A stretch of 64,000 nt of DNA from Mycogone perniciosa (Eukaryota; Ascomycota; Sordariomycetes; Hypocreales; Hypocreaceae). Positions 48,712-58,734 of this stretch are shown piece by piece; position 1 is the first letter of the stretch; each line of letters opens with the position of its first letter. The position numbers and the translations under genes are program-made. The DNA is taken from assembly GCA_025331125.1 (NCBI GenBank), contig JAOALB010000080.1, positions 22,354-86,353 on the forward strand, written 5' to 3'. The notes under the pieces are model-generated. The model ran no database searches, had not been told where the DNA came from, and saw only the letters and a list, made by a program, of their open reading frames with translations.

Positions 48712-50616
48712 AGATGGTACTGAACCATGACACGGATTCTAGAGAAGGGAGGCCACCTGACGAGCACATGGCTCTATCGCATCCCCATATCTTTTACTCC
48801 CGTGGTCATGTCCCACCATTTCCCCCTTTTGGGTTATTCGAGACGGCAGCACCTTGACGGATGTTGGACGTTCTCGGATACCAGGGACTGGTCTCTCTAT
48901 TCCTGGCTCTCTCTCTAGAGCCGGGCGGCATACGTTAATGAGGAGGCATATGTGCTTGATTTCGCAACGACTCGCAGTGTTTGTATGGTCTTTTTTTCTC
49001 TCTTCCCGTCCGAACTTGTTTTCCTTTCGGTCCTGCTTTTTCGGTTCTTTTGCACCCACAGGCAGGTGTGCATCGGTCAAAGGGTTACGGGGATGGTTGC
49101 ATTGGCAGGGGCACACCGGGGAGGGTCGGCTCTTTCATGGCGTGATGCACTTTCAACAAAGGGGCGGCGGTTTGGCGCAGTGGTTACGGAGTACTGAAAC
49201 CAGGGCGGATGAAGCGCCGGGGCTTTCCCGGCGGCTGTGTCGGGGGAAAGAAGCTGCTTCAGGATCGCCGCAAGGCGAAAAGTAAAACGTGATACGACTT
49301 CGAGTTGTCAACTGAGGAAAAGCTCAGGGGAGAGGGGGTTGGCCCAGTGTCTCCGTGACGCAACACCTGGAGGACAGGAAGGAGAGAGGAGATACCGAGA
49401 TCGCAAAAGCAAAGCGACGCAACACAACGCAGCGGAAAAAAAGAAACGAAAAAACAGGACTGTACGCTCCGAGGGGTTGACGAGATGGAGAGTTTGTGTA
49501 TAACGTTTTGTGTACTCCTTGCAGCAGTGTGGGAAGTGTATATGATATGACAGTCGTTACTGGTACAATAGTATAGTAGTTTATACATACAGAGAAACTA
49601 CTGATTGCTCTGAACTTGGATGAATGAATGAAAGCGACGAAACCAACCAACTAACTATCTACCGAATGTATGGGCGTTGGGAAATGGCGGCACGGCGCGG
49701 CGCTGAATAGCCTCAAGTGCATTTATCTAGTCTAGAAGTGTCGTTGGAGACAACAATGCCAAGAACTAGTGCTAAAAATTAAACATCAACTGAGGTGTGA
49801 CAAACACGGTACAGAGGATACGGTGCGATGGTTGCACAGGACAAGGCCTAGGGGTTTTGGGGGTTGGTTTGGGTTGGGTTGGGGGTGGCCTTGGACTGGA
49901 CTGGGGTGGTGGTTTGTGGTGGTGGCCATGCTGAGCGAGCTAGACTAGGGGAGCCACATGGCAGGATTAAGGATGTGTGGGCTGGCTTGCTGAGCTTGCA
50001 CAAGCGAGAAGATATCTTAGGCCATGAGAGTGTAAGACATGGGAGGTTGCGGGCGTTGTACGAGGATAATGGATGTGTGTAAGAGGGGGGTGAGTGAGGT
50101 GGTGAGGAAGATTAGGAGGAGTTGAGGGTTTTTTACGTGCTTGTGTTATAGTGTTGTGAAGAGGTGAACGAAGGGAGGATAACGAAGGTATTGGTGTAGA
50201 AATAGAAGAGTGTTATAGGTGGGAAAGTGGTTATATAGTTGTGATGGGATGATGAAGATGGAGGAGGAGGTGGTGTGTGTGTGTGTGATTAAGTTGGCAA
50301 GGTACTCTAGTGTGTGATGTGATATGACCAAGTTTATGGAGTAGTTGATGCACATCATTAGAGGTGAACTAAAATAATGCTGGACTTCGTTTCTCTTTTT
50401 TTTACGAGTATAGATGGTATATAAAAAAGGTCCGCTTGGGTGGGATGCTAGTAAGTGGATGGAACGGGGCGAAACGCTAGGATCGGAGCCATGATGTGAT
50501 GGCTGTTATGGTTGATGTACAACATAGCTACATGAGCGAACAGGATGGCTAAATATTAGAGTGGTTTAGTAGTAATACTCCGTGGTACTAATGAGTAAGG
50601 TAGGTGGCGAAAGTGG

Positions 50617-50670
50617 GCGAAGCAAGGCAAGGCGAGGCAAGGCGAGGCAAAGCGAGGCGAGGCGAGGCAA
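50617..50670. repeat. GGCAAGGCGA-type decamer tandem repeat
   Basis: About five to ten imperfect GGCGA/GGCAA units in tandem; non-coding. Confidence 0.8.
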
Positions 50671-50848
50671 GGGCTCCCGTCGTGTCGTTGGGTTGGGCTT
50701 TAGTACCGTAGTGCACTCCATAGTGATGAACGGTGCAGAAAATGGATATGATGGGGCACAAGAGGTGTGTGTACGGGACTTGGGAGTGATGCTGATGGAA
50801 GAAGTCGAGTAGGTATTTCAAGTTGGGAAGTGGATGGGAGGTTGTGTA

Positions 50849-50868
50849 TGTACTCCGTACGGAGTACA
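50849..50868. repeat. Perfect 20-nt palindrome built from TACGGAGTA
   Basis: TGTACTCCGTACGGAGTACA equals its own reverse complement. It contains the recurrent 9-mer on both strands, like the 16-nt palindrome at 39431 but extended by two base pairs on each side. Confidence 0.9.
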
Positions 50869-52818
50869 CTGATATAATAAACAAGTGGTGCGTATTTCCA
50901 CCAGACATTCCCACCCACAATACGTCGTAGTACTCCTTTCGCATTTGATGCACAGTCTAGCGCAGCTCCCATCTACTAATTCCCAAGATCTCGGTCGTGG
51001 TTCAAACAGCGCCCGTCTCTCCCGAGCAGCAGAAGCCGAGTTGCGTACGGAGTCCGGATGTGACAGCGGGAGCCTCCGAGAAGCCGGGAGCGGGCGACGG
51101 CAGCGGCGCGCACATCGATGGTGGAGTGGAGAGCAGAGCGCCCTAAAGGCTGTGCCGACTTGTACGAGAGCGAGCCCATGCAAACCCCTTGTACGCCTTT
51201 CTCGTACATGAGTTAGTGTCCTGCACTGTACACATGAGAACGGGCGCAACAGAGCGAATGGTGTTCCCGAAAGAACAAGGCCTGAGCCAAGGCACACGGC
51301 GCTTTGCTTAGTGCGACCCAGCGATCTGGGGGGGATGATGATGGGGGGAGACGGTGCCTGGGACGGTTTGGAGACCGGGTTTGTGACGGCGATATGGGCT
51401 AGAATTATGGATTGTTTATTTTTTATTATTTTTGCCCCCTCCTCTTCTTAGTGATGCGACCAACGCCCCCATCCCTCGGAGACTTGCCGATGCCGCTGGT
51501 GCTAAGCTATTCGCGCGTGAGTGTAGTATTTGGAAGAGCGAAACCCTGTACGTACGGAGGAGTCGTTGGCGGTCGTTGCTCAGCCTTGCGGTGGGTGGTT
51601 CGCAGCCTTGTCCACCAGGGGCCGTGGAACTACTAATACTACTCTACTACCACCAAGGTGAGAAGTTGGTGGCGTGGGGATCTCCATGGCAATGCCTTAT
51701 AGAATACGTCATGTATATCTTTGTTTATTTGTTTTTGTTTTTGCAACAATGACATTGTCATAGATGGTCAAAGTTCGCCTTTATATTCACAATCTATGAT
51801 CTCTGGACCTTCGTACCTGGATAGAGCCAACGGATGGTGCCTGTGCCGGGGAGCGTTCATGCAGCAGAACGAGCACATGCAGGACTAATTCTTGCTTTCT
51901 GTGTACATATGAAAACTTCCGCAGGCGTGTCTCTATTGAAAAGATGTTTTGAGCCAGCTCAAACTATGCGCACGCTGCAAAGCCATGCCGCGTCCTGAGA
52001 CTGCATTACATACGACTACTGCCAGAAAATCGGCGGCGCAGATTTTTCAGGAGCCAGTAGAAACAATGATTCTACGCCCCTCTGCATCAAGGGTACTCGA
52101 GATATGTACATAATAAAAAGAACCAGAAATGAAAACTCCACCTATTTTCGGTGCGAGTGATTGGGAATAAACTTGGAAACATATATATCGTGTTTGTGTG
52201 ATGAAAAAAGAAAGCTCAAGTCCCTCCTGCCTCCATCAACGAACGGACTGACTGACGGCTGCTTGAGCCCCTCTTCCCCTCCTTATCACACACTCACTCA
52301 CTGAACCTTCTTTCAATAACACGCCATCACAACAATTTTTGCCTTTCTCTGCTGCGCTTCGCCTCTTTTCTTCTTCTTCTCTCCTTCTTCACCTCTTTTC
52401 ATCTTCTGGCCCTCGCTTTACATACGTATGCGAGTGCCTCTTTCGATTTCTTCTTTCTTCATCAAGCATCAAGTTTCTGTCGTGAGGAGAGGAAAAAAAA
52501 TCGGAGGCAGCGTACGGAACCGCCACGCAACCACGCAATCCCTCGAGGCGAATGAATTATCATCACACAGCCTTTTTCTTCTTCTTTTCCACACATAGTC
52601 TTCGGGTCATTGACTTGGACAAAGCATCAACGATTTACATCTATCGGGCTCTCGACCTCAGCCACCAGAGTTTCCGCAGGGAACCTTGAAAATATCTTCG
52701 ACAAGGCATCGATATATCGATCACGCACGACGAGGCCCAAACTGTCGTCTACCTGATCTCAAACCCTTTTCACTACACTAACAGAACGTGCCACTCGACC
52801 AAACTCAACATATACAAC

Positions 52819-54402
52819 ATGCAGGCTGCTAGGCCCAAGGCCGATATGGAGCCCATCATGAATGATGAAAAGAGCCCGTCACCATGGAACCCTGATGGCA
52901 CCATCAAAAAGTCCAACTCGGCCCGCTCGACAAAATCGACAAAGTCTCACGACTCCTTGACAGTCCTCGGCTCACACCCCTTTGGAAGCTTACGCATCAT
53001 CGATGACTTACCTCTGCCAGAAGAGCCCTCATCCGAGGACAGCCCTCCGCCGCTGGATCCTCCGGTGACGTCCCCCCCGCGGAAGACTGTTCGGATCCAG
53101 GCCCCGGGTTCGGCCCGGTCGAGTAGACCCTCCTCGAGAGATATTCCGACTCATCGGATGGGCGGAGGGGATGTGGTATTGATCCAAGATCTTCCTGAGG
53201 TGTTCACCGTGGGATACGATTCTGTATCCTTCACGGCGAAGCATTTTGGTGGTGTCAGGGATATCCCACCCGGAGCGCACTTCTTTTGGGTTACCCATCC
53301 GGATGGTGGATCACCCCGGAGCGGCTTCTGGGTCGTTGGCTCTGTGATTGACCAAGTCCATGTTATGCAATGGGACAAGTTCCATGAGGGCCTTGCGGAG
53401 TCTGCTCGTGCTGAGGCACGCATACAAGCAGAAAGCCTTGAGGATTTCCACTCTAAGCTCATTCCTTACGGCGATCCGGCATCAGTGGGTACTAACGGGA
53501 GTAGCGAAGGCCTGATGGCGGACAACCTGGACAAGAATCGGAAAATATGGGAGCAACTGACGGGGAACATTACGGAAAAGGTCCTGAGCCGTGTCACGGG
53601 ACAGCAAGAGAGCAGCTGGCACGTCCACACAACCGACCGCGTCAAGGGGGCTATTCTTCTTGCATCCGAAATGGAGCTCGAAAAGACCATGTCCAACTTT
53701 CTTCAAACCAGGGAACTTAATTTTAGCTTCTCGCAACATTCAAAGACTTATTCAGCTGAGGTATTCGGGGCAGACCGCTCACTTGCAGCTACGGATGCAA
53801 CTCCTTATATCATGGCGATGATTGATACGCCAAGAAATGAGCTATCGGATATGGATATCGTGGGCGAATTTCAGTTTGCGTACGTCGTTGGCATGCACCT
53901 CGGCAATGACTCGTGCATTCAACAGTGGTGGCATATGCTTCTCAAGCTGATCTTGAAGGCTTATCTCCTTCCTGAGCGACGGCCTGTCCTCACTGCCGCG
54001 CTTTTGCAAACCATTGCCACTCAAATCAACTACGGTTCTGACCGTCTGGATGGTTCAATTCTTGATTACGGAGAATCTTACAGCCGTGATATGCAACTTG
54101 CCCTCATCATCTATAAGCGCCGCCTGGAGGAACTGCTCGACGGCCTAGGTGGCAGCGCCACACCTGATCAACTCTCTGTCGGCACTGCCTTTGCAACACT
54201 CGAAGCAGCTGTGATGGGCCTTGGATGGGACATACGAGGGGACTACCTGCGTAAGGGCAAGGTAATGATGGAAGATGGCGAAGAGGTGGAACTGGAAGTG
54301 GATGAACTGCAGGCTGAGGACGAGCGTGGCGAGTGGGCACCTGAAGTTGTGGAGTTGGATGAGCATGGCCGCCAACGGGATTTGGTGTCGTGGAGTGACT
54401 AG
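52819..54402 (+). CDS. Aar2 family U5 snRNP assembly factor
   Basis: Aar2 binds Prp8 in the cytoplasmic U5 snRNP precursor and blocks premature Brr2 association; it was first named as the a1-cistron splicing factor. Single exon, 527 aa. Residues 1-115 are a disordered Ser/Pro-rich extension (SARSTKSTKSHDS, PPPLDPPVTSPPRK). The Aar2 N-terminal beta domain begins near 118 (VVLIQDLPEVFTVGYDSVSF, HFGGVRDIPPGAHFFWVTHP, RSGFWVV). The C-terminal helical domain includes LNFSFSQHSKTYS, DIVGEFQFAYVVGMHLGNDS, QQWWHMLLKLILKAY and ILDYGESYSRDMQLALIIYK, RRLEELL. The tail is very acidic. Budding-yeast Aar2 is much shorter (about 355 aa); the extra length here is the N-terminal extension and acidic tail. Confidence 0.93.
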   Translation: MQAARPKADMEPIMNDEKSPSPWNPDGTIKKSNSARSTKSTKSHDSLTVLGSHPFGSLRIIDDLPLPEEPSSEDSPPPLDPPVTSPPRKTVRIQAPGSARSSRPSSRDIPTHRMGGGDVVLIQDLPEVFTVGYDSVSFTAKHFGGVRDIPPGAHFFWVTHPDGGSPRSGFWVVGSVIDQVHVMQWDKFHEGLAESARAEARIQAESLEDFHSKLIPYGDPASVGTNGSSEGLMADNLDKNRKIWEQLTGNITEKVLSRVTGQQESSWHVHTTDRVKGAILLASEMELEKTMSNFLQTRELNFSFSQHSKTYSAEVFGADRSLAATDATPYIMAMIDTPRNELSDMDIVGEFQFAYVVGMHLGNDSCIQQWWHMLLKLILKAYLLPERRPVLTAALLQTIATQINYGSDRLDGSILDYGESYSRDMQLALIIYKRRLEELLDGLGGSATPDQLSVGTAFATLEAAVMGLGWDIRGDYLRKGKVMMEDGEEVELEVDELQAEDERGEWAPEVVELDEHGRQRDLVSWSD

Positions 54403-55380
54403 GTGAGCACGACCATTGGAAGTTTGAGGGCAATACCCCGGTCTCTCAGGGGTTCTCGTGATGATCAGAAAGGGAAGAGGCCAAGTATTTTGAGAAGGGC
54501 GACGAGTCGAATGAGTTTGTCCAGGAAGATTTCGGGTTGACACGGATTGATGGAAAAGGGGACTGGTATAAAGGAGTTGGGGGGCAAGCTGAACATGTTT
54601 ATGAGGGATGCTTATAGGATACAGTTTCTTATTGTTTTTGGAGTTGGTAGGTAATATCGGGGGTGAATGGGGTAATCATGGCTTGGAGTTGGGGGTTGGA
54701 GGAGGTGGTCTTTGTTAGTGTCTTCAAGAGTGTCGTCTTTTGCCATGCTTGTTATGGTATTCTAATACTAGTAATAGATTATGATATTAAAGCATTGGAA
54801 CGGATCGTGAAGAGACTGCAGTCGGTCATCATTTGGCTCGAACGAGACAGGAGCTCTACTTTATTCTGGATCAAAGTACTCCGTATGCTGATTGATGGGT
54901 TCGATTGTTTTTCATATTACCCAACGACCCTGTCTACAGCCTCAGGGCACATACACGGACTTGACAGATGTATCCAACCACGGATATTGTAATACACAAC
55001 TACACGGGCATTGCTTAAACATTCTTGTTGCCGCAAGCTCTTTCGCTTGCTCTTCCATGTAGACACATAACACCATCTCGTTTCAATCGCAAGGGTGGAA
55101 AGGGATCAGTCTACAGAGCACCAACCACGCACGCCACATTTTCGACATCTGCGCTTCGTGAACGTTTGAAGATTTCATTAGCCTGCCAGACCCGTTACAA
55201 TACCGCCCCAAAGCAAGGCCATGCAAATGCCAATGGGAAAACCTTATCCCCATGCCAGGGAATATGTGACTCCAGTTGCTGTCCCTTTTTATATTGATTC
55301 CGGACCAACATGAATCGCTTTCCACATCCTCGTCTCCCCCGCCAGCGACCACCACAGCAGCAGCACCACCAGCCTCTCCT
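54403..55380. other. Convergent intergenic region between AAR2 and RPS16
   Basis: It holds the 3' UTRs of both genes. A TACTCCGTA copy lies at 54877-54885. No supportable ORF or RNA gene. Confidence 0.5.
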
Positions 55381-56088
55381 TTATCGGTAAGACTTCTGGT
55401 ACCGGGCACGGGCGCCAGGACCACCGAACTTCTTGGGCTCGCAGCGGCGGTTGTCGGCGACGAGCAGGGTGCGGTCGAACTGCACGAGCGCCTGCTTAAG
55501 CATGTTCTTGGAGTGCTCGTCGACGTACTTCTGGTAGTAGGCGATCAGGGACTTGGCGATGGCCTGGCGGATGGCGTAGATCTGGGAGGTGTGACCACCG
55601 CCGGTGACGCGGACGCGGATGTCGACGTTGGCGAACTTGTCGAGGCCGACGACGAGGAGGGGCTCGTAGACCTAGACAGAGAGTCTCAGCATTGTGTTTT
55701 TTTTGGAGGGTTCACGCGTAGCATTGCCATGTCCGCTCATTGAAAGACTCGAATGTTCCAAGTTCGACGGGGTGGTGGACTCATGCTTCGGTTCGACGGG
55801 GGAATAACATGTCAATATCGTACCTTGAAGCGCAAGATCTCGGGCTGGACGAGCTGCAGAGGACGGCCGTTGACCTTAACCAGACCACGGCCAGCCTAAC
55901 AATCACCAAAGTCAGCATTTCCACATCATCACCATCAATTCTCCCCTCCCCTCCACTTCGATGATGCCAATCTTCCTCTCCTCCCCGAGATAAACGCCAT
56001 TCTGTCCTCCACGAACCTTGCAGTGGGCGACAGCCGTAGCCGTCTTCTTCTTGCCGAAGCATTGCACGCTCTGCGTTGTCGTCGACAT
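55381..56088 (-). CDS. RPS16: 40S ribosomal protein S16 (uS9)
   Basis: Small-subunit ribosomal protein whose C-terminal Arg-Tyr-Arg-type tail reaches the P-site tRNA. Exons 56088-56017, 55895-55824 and 55671-55381, all phase 0, give 144 aa (yeast Rps16 is 143). Sequence: MSTTTQSVQCFGKKKTATAV, AGRGLVKVNGRPLQLVQPEI, VYEPLLVVGLDKFANVDIRV, TGGGHTSQIYAIRQAIAKSL, ending GARARYQKSYR. The donor of intron 1 is GTTCGT, a less common form also seen in the DnaJ gene (GTTCGC). It is divergent from RPL32, with 458 bp between start codons. Confidence 0.97.
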
Positions 56089-56546
56089 GGTTGCTGATAG
56101 GGCGGATGGGAATGCCTTCGAAGAAGAGATTGTGCTGCGTTGGGAAAGCCGAACCTTCGTCGTGATGGGACACACACACGCTTGCCTTTCGCCTAGCACG
56201 GAATTTTTTGCGTCCCGGAAGAAAGGGTTTGTGCCCTCAAAAGACGCCATCCCCCTTTCGGCGGAGAATCGAGTGGGCGGTGGGCGGTGGGGAGGGGGAA
56301 AAAAAGGCTCAAGCGCGAGCGAGGCGAAACACGTGATGCCTGTGCCCTAAACCCTTCCTTGGACTTTAGCGTTGCGATTGTGGCATCCGCCAAAATTTCG
56401 CCTCGAGTGAAGCATCACGCCGGACAAATCAACAACAGTCCCGACTAACCCGCAGTCAAGGTAAGTTGTTCAGAGATACGGCTAGACGAGAGAACCTCTG
56501 TCTGGCAATTCCCTGTATACCAGAGTTTCTAACAATTGCTGTCCAG
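56089..56546. promoter_or_regulatory. Shared divergent promoter of RPS16 and RPL32, with RPL32 5'-UTR intron
   Basis: It contains GCCCTAAACCC (56344-56354), a telomere-repeat-like sequence of the kind bound by Tbf1-type factors in ribosomal-protein promoters of many fungi; a role here is inferred. At 56461-56546 a GTAAGT...TCCAG intron ends immediately before the RPL32 ATG, so the leader of that gene is spliced. Confidence 0.6.
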
Positions 56547-57382
56547 ATGGTCGCCGCCAAGAAGCACGTCCCCATCATCAAGAAGCGTACGTTTTGAACG
56601 ACAGAAATCACCCTCTCTCCCCTCCTCCTCTTCTTCTTCCACTCTCCGACTGCCTTCGAAGCCTACGACGATTTGAAAGAAGAAGGGGGGAAAAAAGGAT
56701 GATTCGAAGCGCAGTTGGTTTGGCGGAAGACGAAAAGGACGAGAGGGGGAGAATTTCTCCAGAGACCAAGAACATGGAAATATTGACTGGGAGTTTGCAG
56801 GCAAGACGCGCTTCAACCGTCACCAGAGTGACCGGTTCAAGTGTGTCGACCCTAGCTGGAGAAAGCCCAAGGGTATCGACAGCAGAGTCCGGAGACGCTT
56901 CAGGGGCACCATTGCCATGCCCACGGTACGTTCCTTTTTTACAAAAGCCCTCCCCCCCGCCAGCAAGGCGTCGGATGACGGAAGAGGATTTGATTATTGA
57001 TATTTGCAAAACACGATTAGATCGGCTATGGCTCCAACAAGAAGACCAAGTTCCTGACGCCCTCCGGCCACCGAGCCTTCCTTGTCAACAACGTCAAGGA
57101 CCTCGAGCTGTTGTTGATGCACAACCGAACCCACGCTGCCGAGTACGTAACCCCCTCAAAGTTCACTCGAACCTCGATACAGAGCCTCCCCCTTAGGAAG
57201 AGGATATCGAGAGAAAGAGAGAGAAAAATCACTTTCTCTCCAGACTTTAAGTGCTAACACCTCACCCCAACAGGATCGCCAGCGCCGTCTCATCCAGGAA
57301 GCGAATCGACATCATCGCCCGCGCCAAGCAATTAGGAGTCAAGGTCACAAACGCCAAGGCGAAGGTCACGACCGAGGTTTAA
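56547..57382 (+). CDS. RPL32: 60S ribosomal protein L32 (eL32)
   Basis: Large-subunit ribosomal protein. Exons 56547-56586, 56801-56925, 57021-57142 and 57274-57382 give 131 aa (yeast Rpl32 is 130). Sequence blocks: MVAAKKHVPIIKKRKTRFNR, HQSDRFKCVDPSWRKPKGID, SRVRRRFRGTIAMP, IGYGSNKKTKFLTPSGHRAF, LVNNVKDLELLLMHNRTHAA, EIASAVSSRKRIDIIARAKQ and LGVKVTNAKAKVTTEV. Intron 1 (56587-56800, 214 nt) carries a pyrimidine tract and a downstream purine tract that could pair. An additional intron lies in the 5' UTR. Confidence 0.97.
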
Positions 57383-58734
57383 AGCGGGACGGGGGTGTTG
57401 GTTGCATGGCATAGAGACTGCAAACGAAAAAGTGGAAAGAAGAAGCCCTTTTTTCCTCGCGGGTTTATCGGTCGGGTCTGGCGGAGGGGGAAAGGGCATG
57501 GATGCGCTCGCGCTGCTAAACTACTAACTAACTGTTCGTTGGTCAATTATTTAAAAAAGACACACACCAAAACTCCCGCGGTTTCTTGCTTGCATCGGGA
57601 ATATCATCTGGGGTTGTTGTTGCTGTTGTGTGTGTGCCTGCGCGCGAAGACAGACAGAGAGAGAGAGAGGCGTGGCGGCTGGCCTCTTACATGATGTATT
57701 TTGTCTCTCGATGCTAGGGAAATATGACGCACCGTTGATGACACGTTAAATGAAGTGGAAGGCTAGAGAGCGTAGTGCTCTTTGGCGCCTATGAGAGAAA
57801 TGAAAGGCTTCAAATCTAAGATATGTTTGCCTTGACTATAGAGCCATTGGCAATCAGCCATGTAAGACCCTTGAGAGCTCCATGAGGAGACACCATAGGT
57901 CGATGCTTATTGCCATACTCTAGATGGCATTGAGCATACACACAATTATCTACGTAATATCAAGACAGGAACTCCTGATGTCACTTACCAATATCCAAAG
58001 AGACTCCATCGTCTTTACCAGTTATTACTGATACTCTTGACCACGCAGAACACGCAAAACCTCATAAACTTCAAGCCCCATATCTTTTCACTCGCAATCC
58101 CTATAGAGATTCGGCAGGGTCTACTATACAAAAATAACAAATCGTCTCGATTCTTCATGGGGTATCACCCACCCTTCCTCCCCTCTCCACCAGCAATAAA
58201 CAACAAAACACAGATACAAATCTCCCGCCATGGCGAGAAACCTTCGCAACAGAGCAAAAAGAGAGAAAAAAAAACACCAAAAAACCACCAGGGTCCAGAC
58301 ACAAACATAAGAGGAGCAGTATTGTAGCTAAGCTCCCCAAACCAAAACACGAATCAATCCTCCCAAAAAGATTGCAGCACACAAGAAGAGAAAGAAAGAC
58401 AGGGAAAAAAAGCTAAGCCAACCGAAACCCCCATAGTTAGACTCACCAGATATGTGCATGTATGTATATATATCTCGTGTCATCAGCATGCCGTAACAAC
58501 AAAGGGAACAGAGGCTTTTCTACAAAAGAGCAGTGGCAAGAACAACAAGAGGCATTGCCGCGTCGACTCGTTGTCATGGGACTGGATGTTATGATTTTCC
58601 TTCAACGCCGAACAAAAAGCCATGTTTCCGATGAACAAAAAGACAGATCATGCAGTGTAGGAAGATTGAAGGAATAGGCGGCTGTCTCGTTCGGGGAAAG
58701 TCGAAAGCAAACAGAGGAACGTTACGTTTGTCGT
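57383..58734. other. Convergent intergenic region between RPL32 and tea4
   Basis: The 1.35 kb holds both 3' UTRs. There is a short (GA)n run near 57652-57669, and the tea4-proximal half is A-rich. No supportable ORF. Confidence 0.5.

Larger units (their letters stand above)
48712..52818. promoter_or_regulatory. 4.1-kb gene-free region: Con7-like 3' flank and AAR2 promoter/leader
   Basis: No supportable ORF. It includes the Con7-like 3' UTR, a TACGGAGTA copy at 49185, a GT run near 50273-50287, a decamer repeat (50617-50670) and a 20-nt perfect palindrome (50849-50868). A strongly C/T-rich stretch (about 52310-52480 and 52575-52590) precedes the AAR2 ATG and looks like its leader. Confidence 0.5.

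Noticed and set aside
49168..49240. tRNA-like fragment (GGCGCAGTGGTTACG)
   Set aside because: No anticodon arm or T-arm (GGTTCGANNCC) follows at the right spacing; it overlaps a TACGGAGTA copy instead.
50818..51297. 159-codon ORF on the - strand between con7 and AAR2
   Set aside because: Arg/Cys/Leu-rich random-like composition with no motif; it spans the 20-nt palindrome and repeats.
55672..55823. Possible box C/D snoRNA in RPS16 intron 2 (GAGTCT...CTGAGACTC stem with a CTGA)
   Set aside because: There is a terminal stem and a D-like box but no proper box C (RTGATGA); likely chance.
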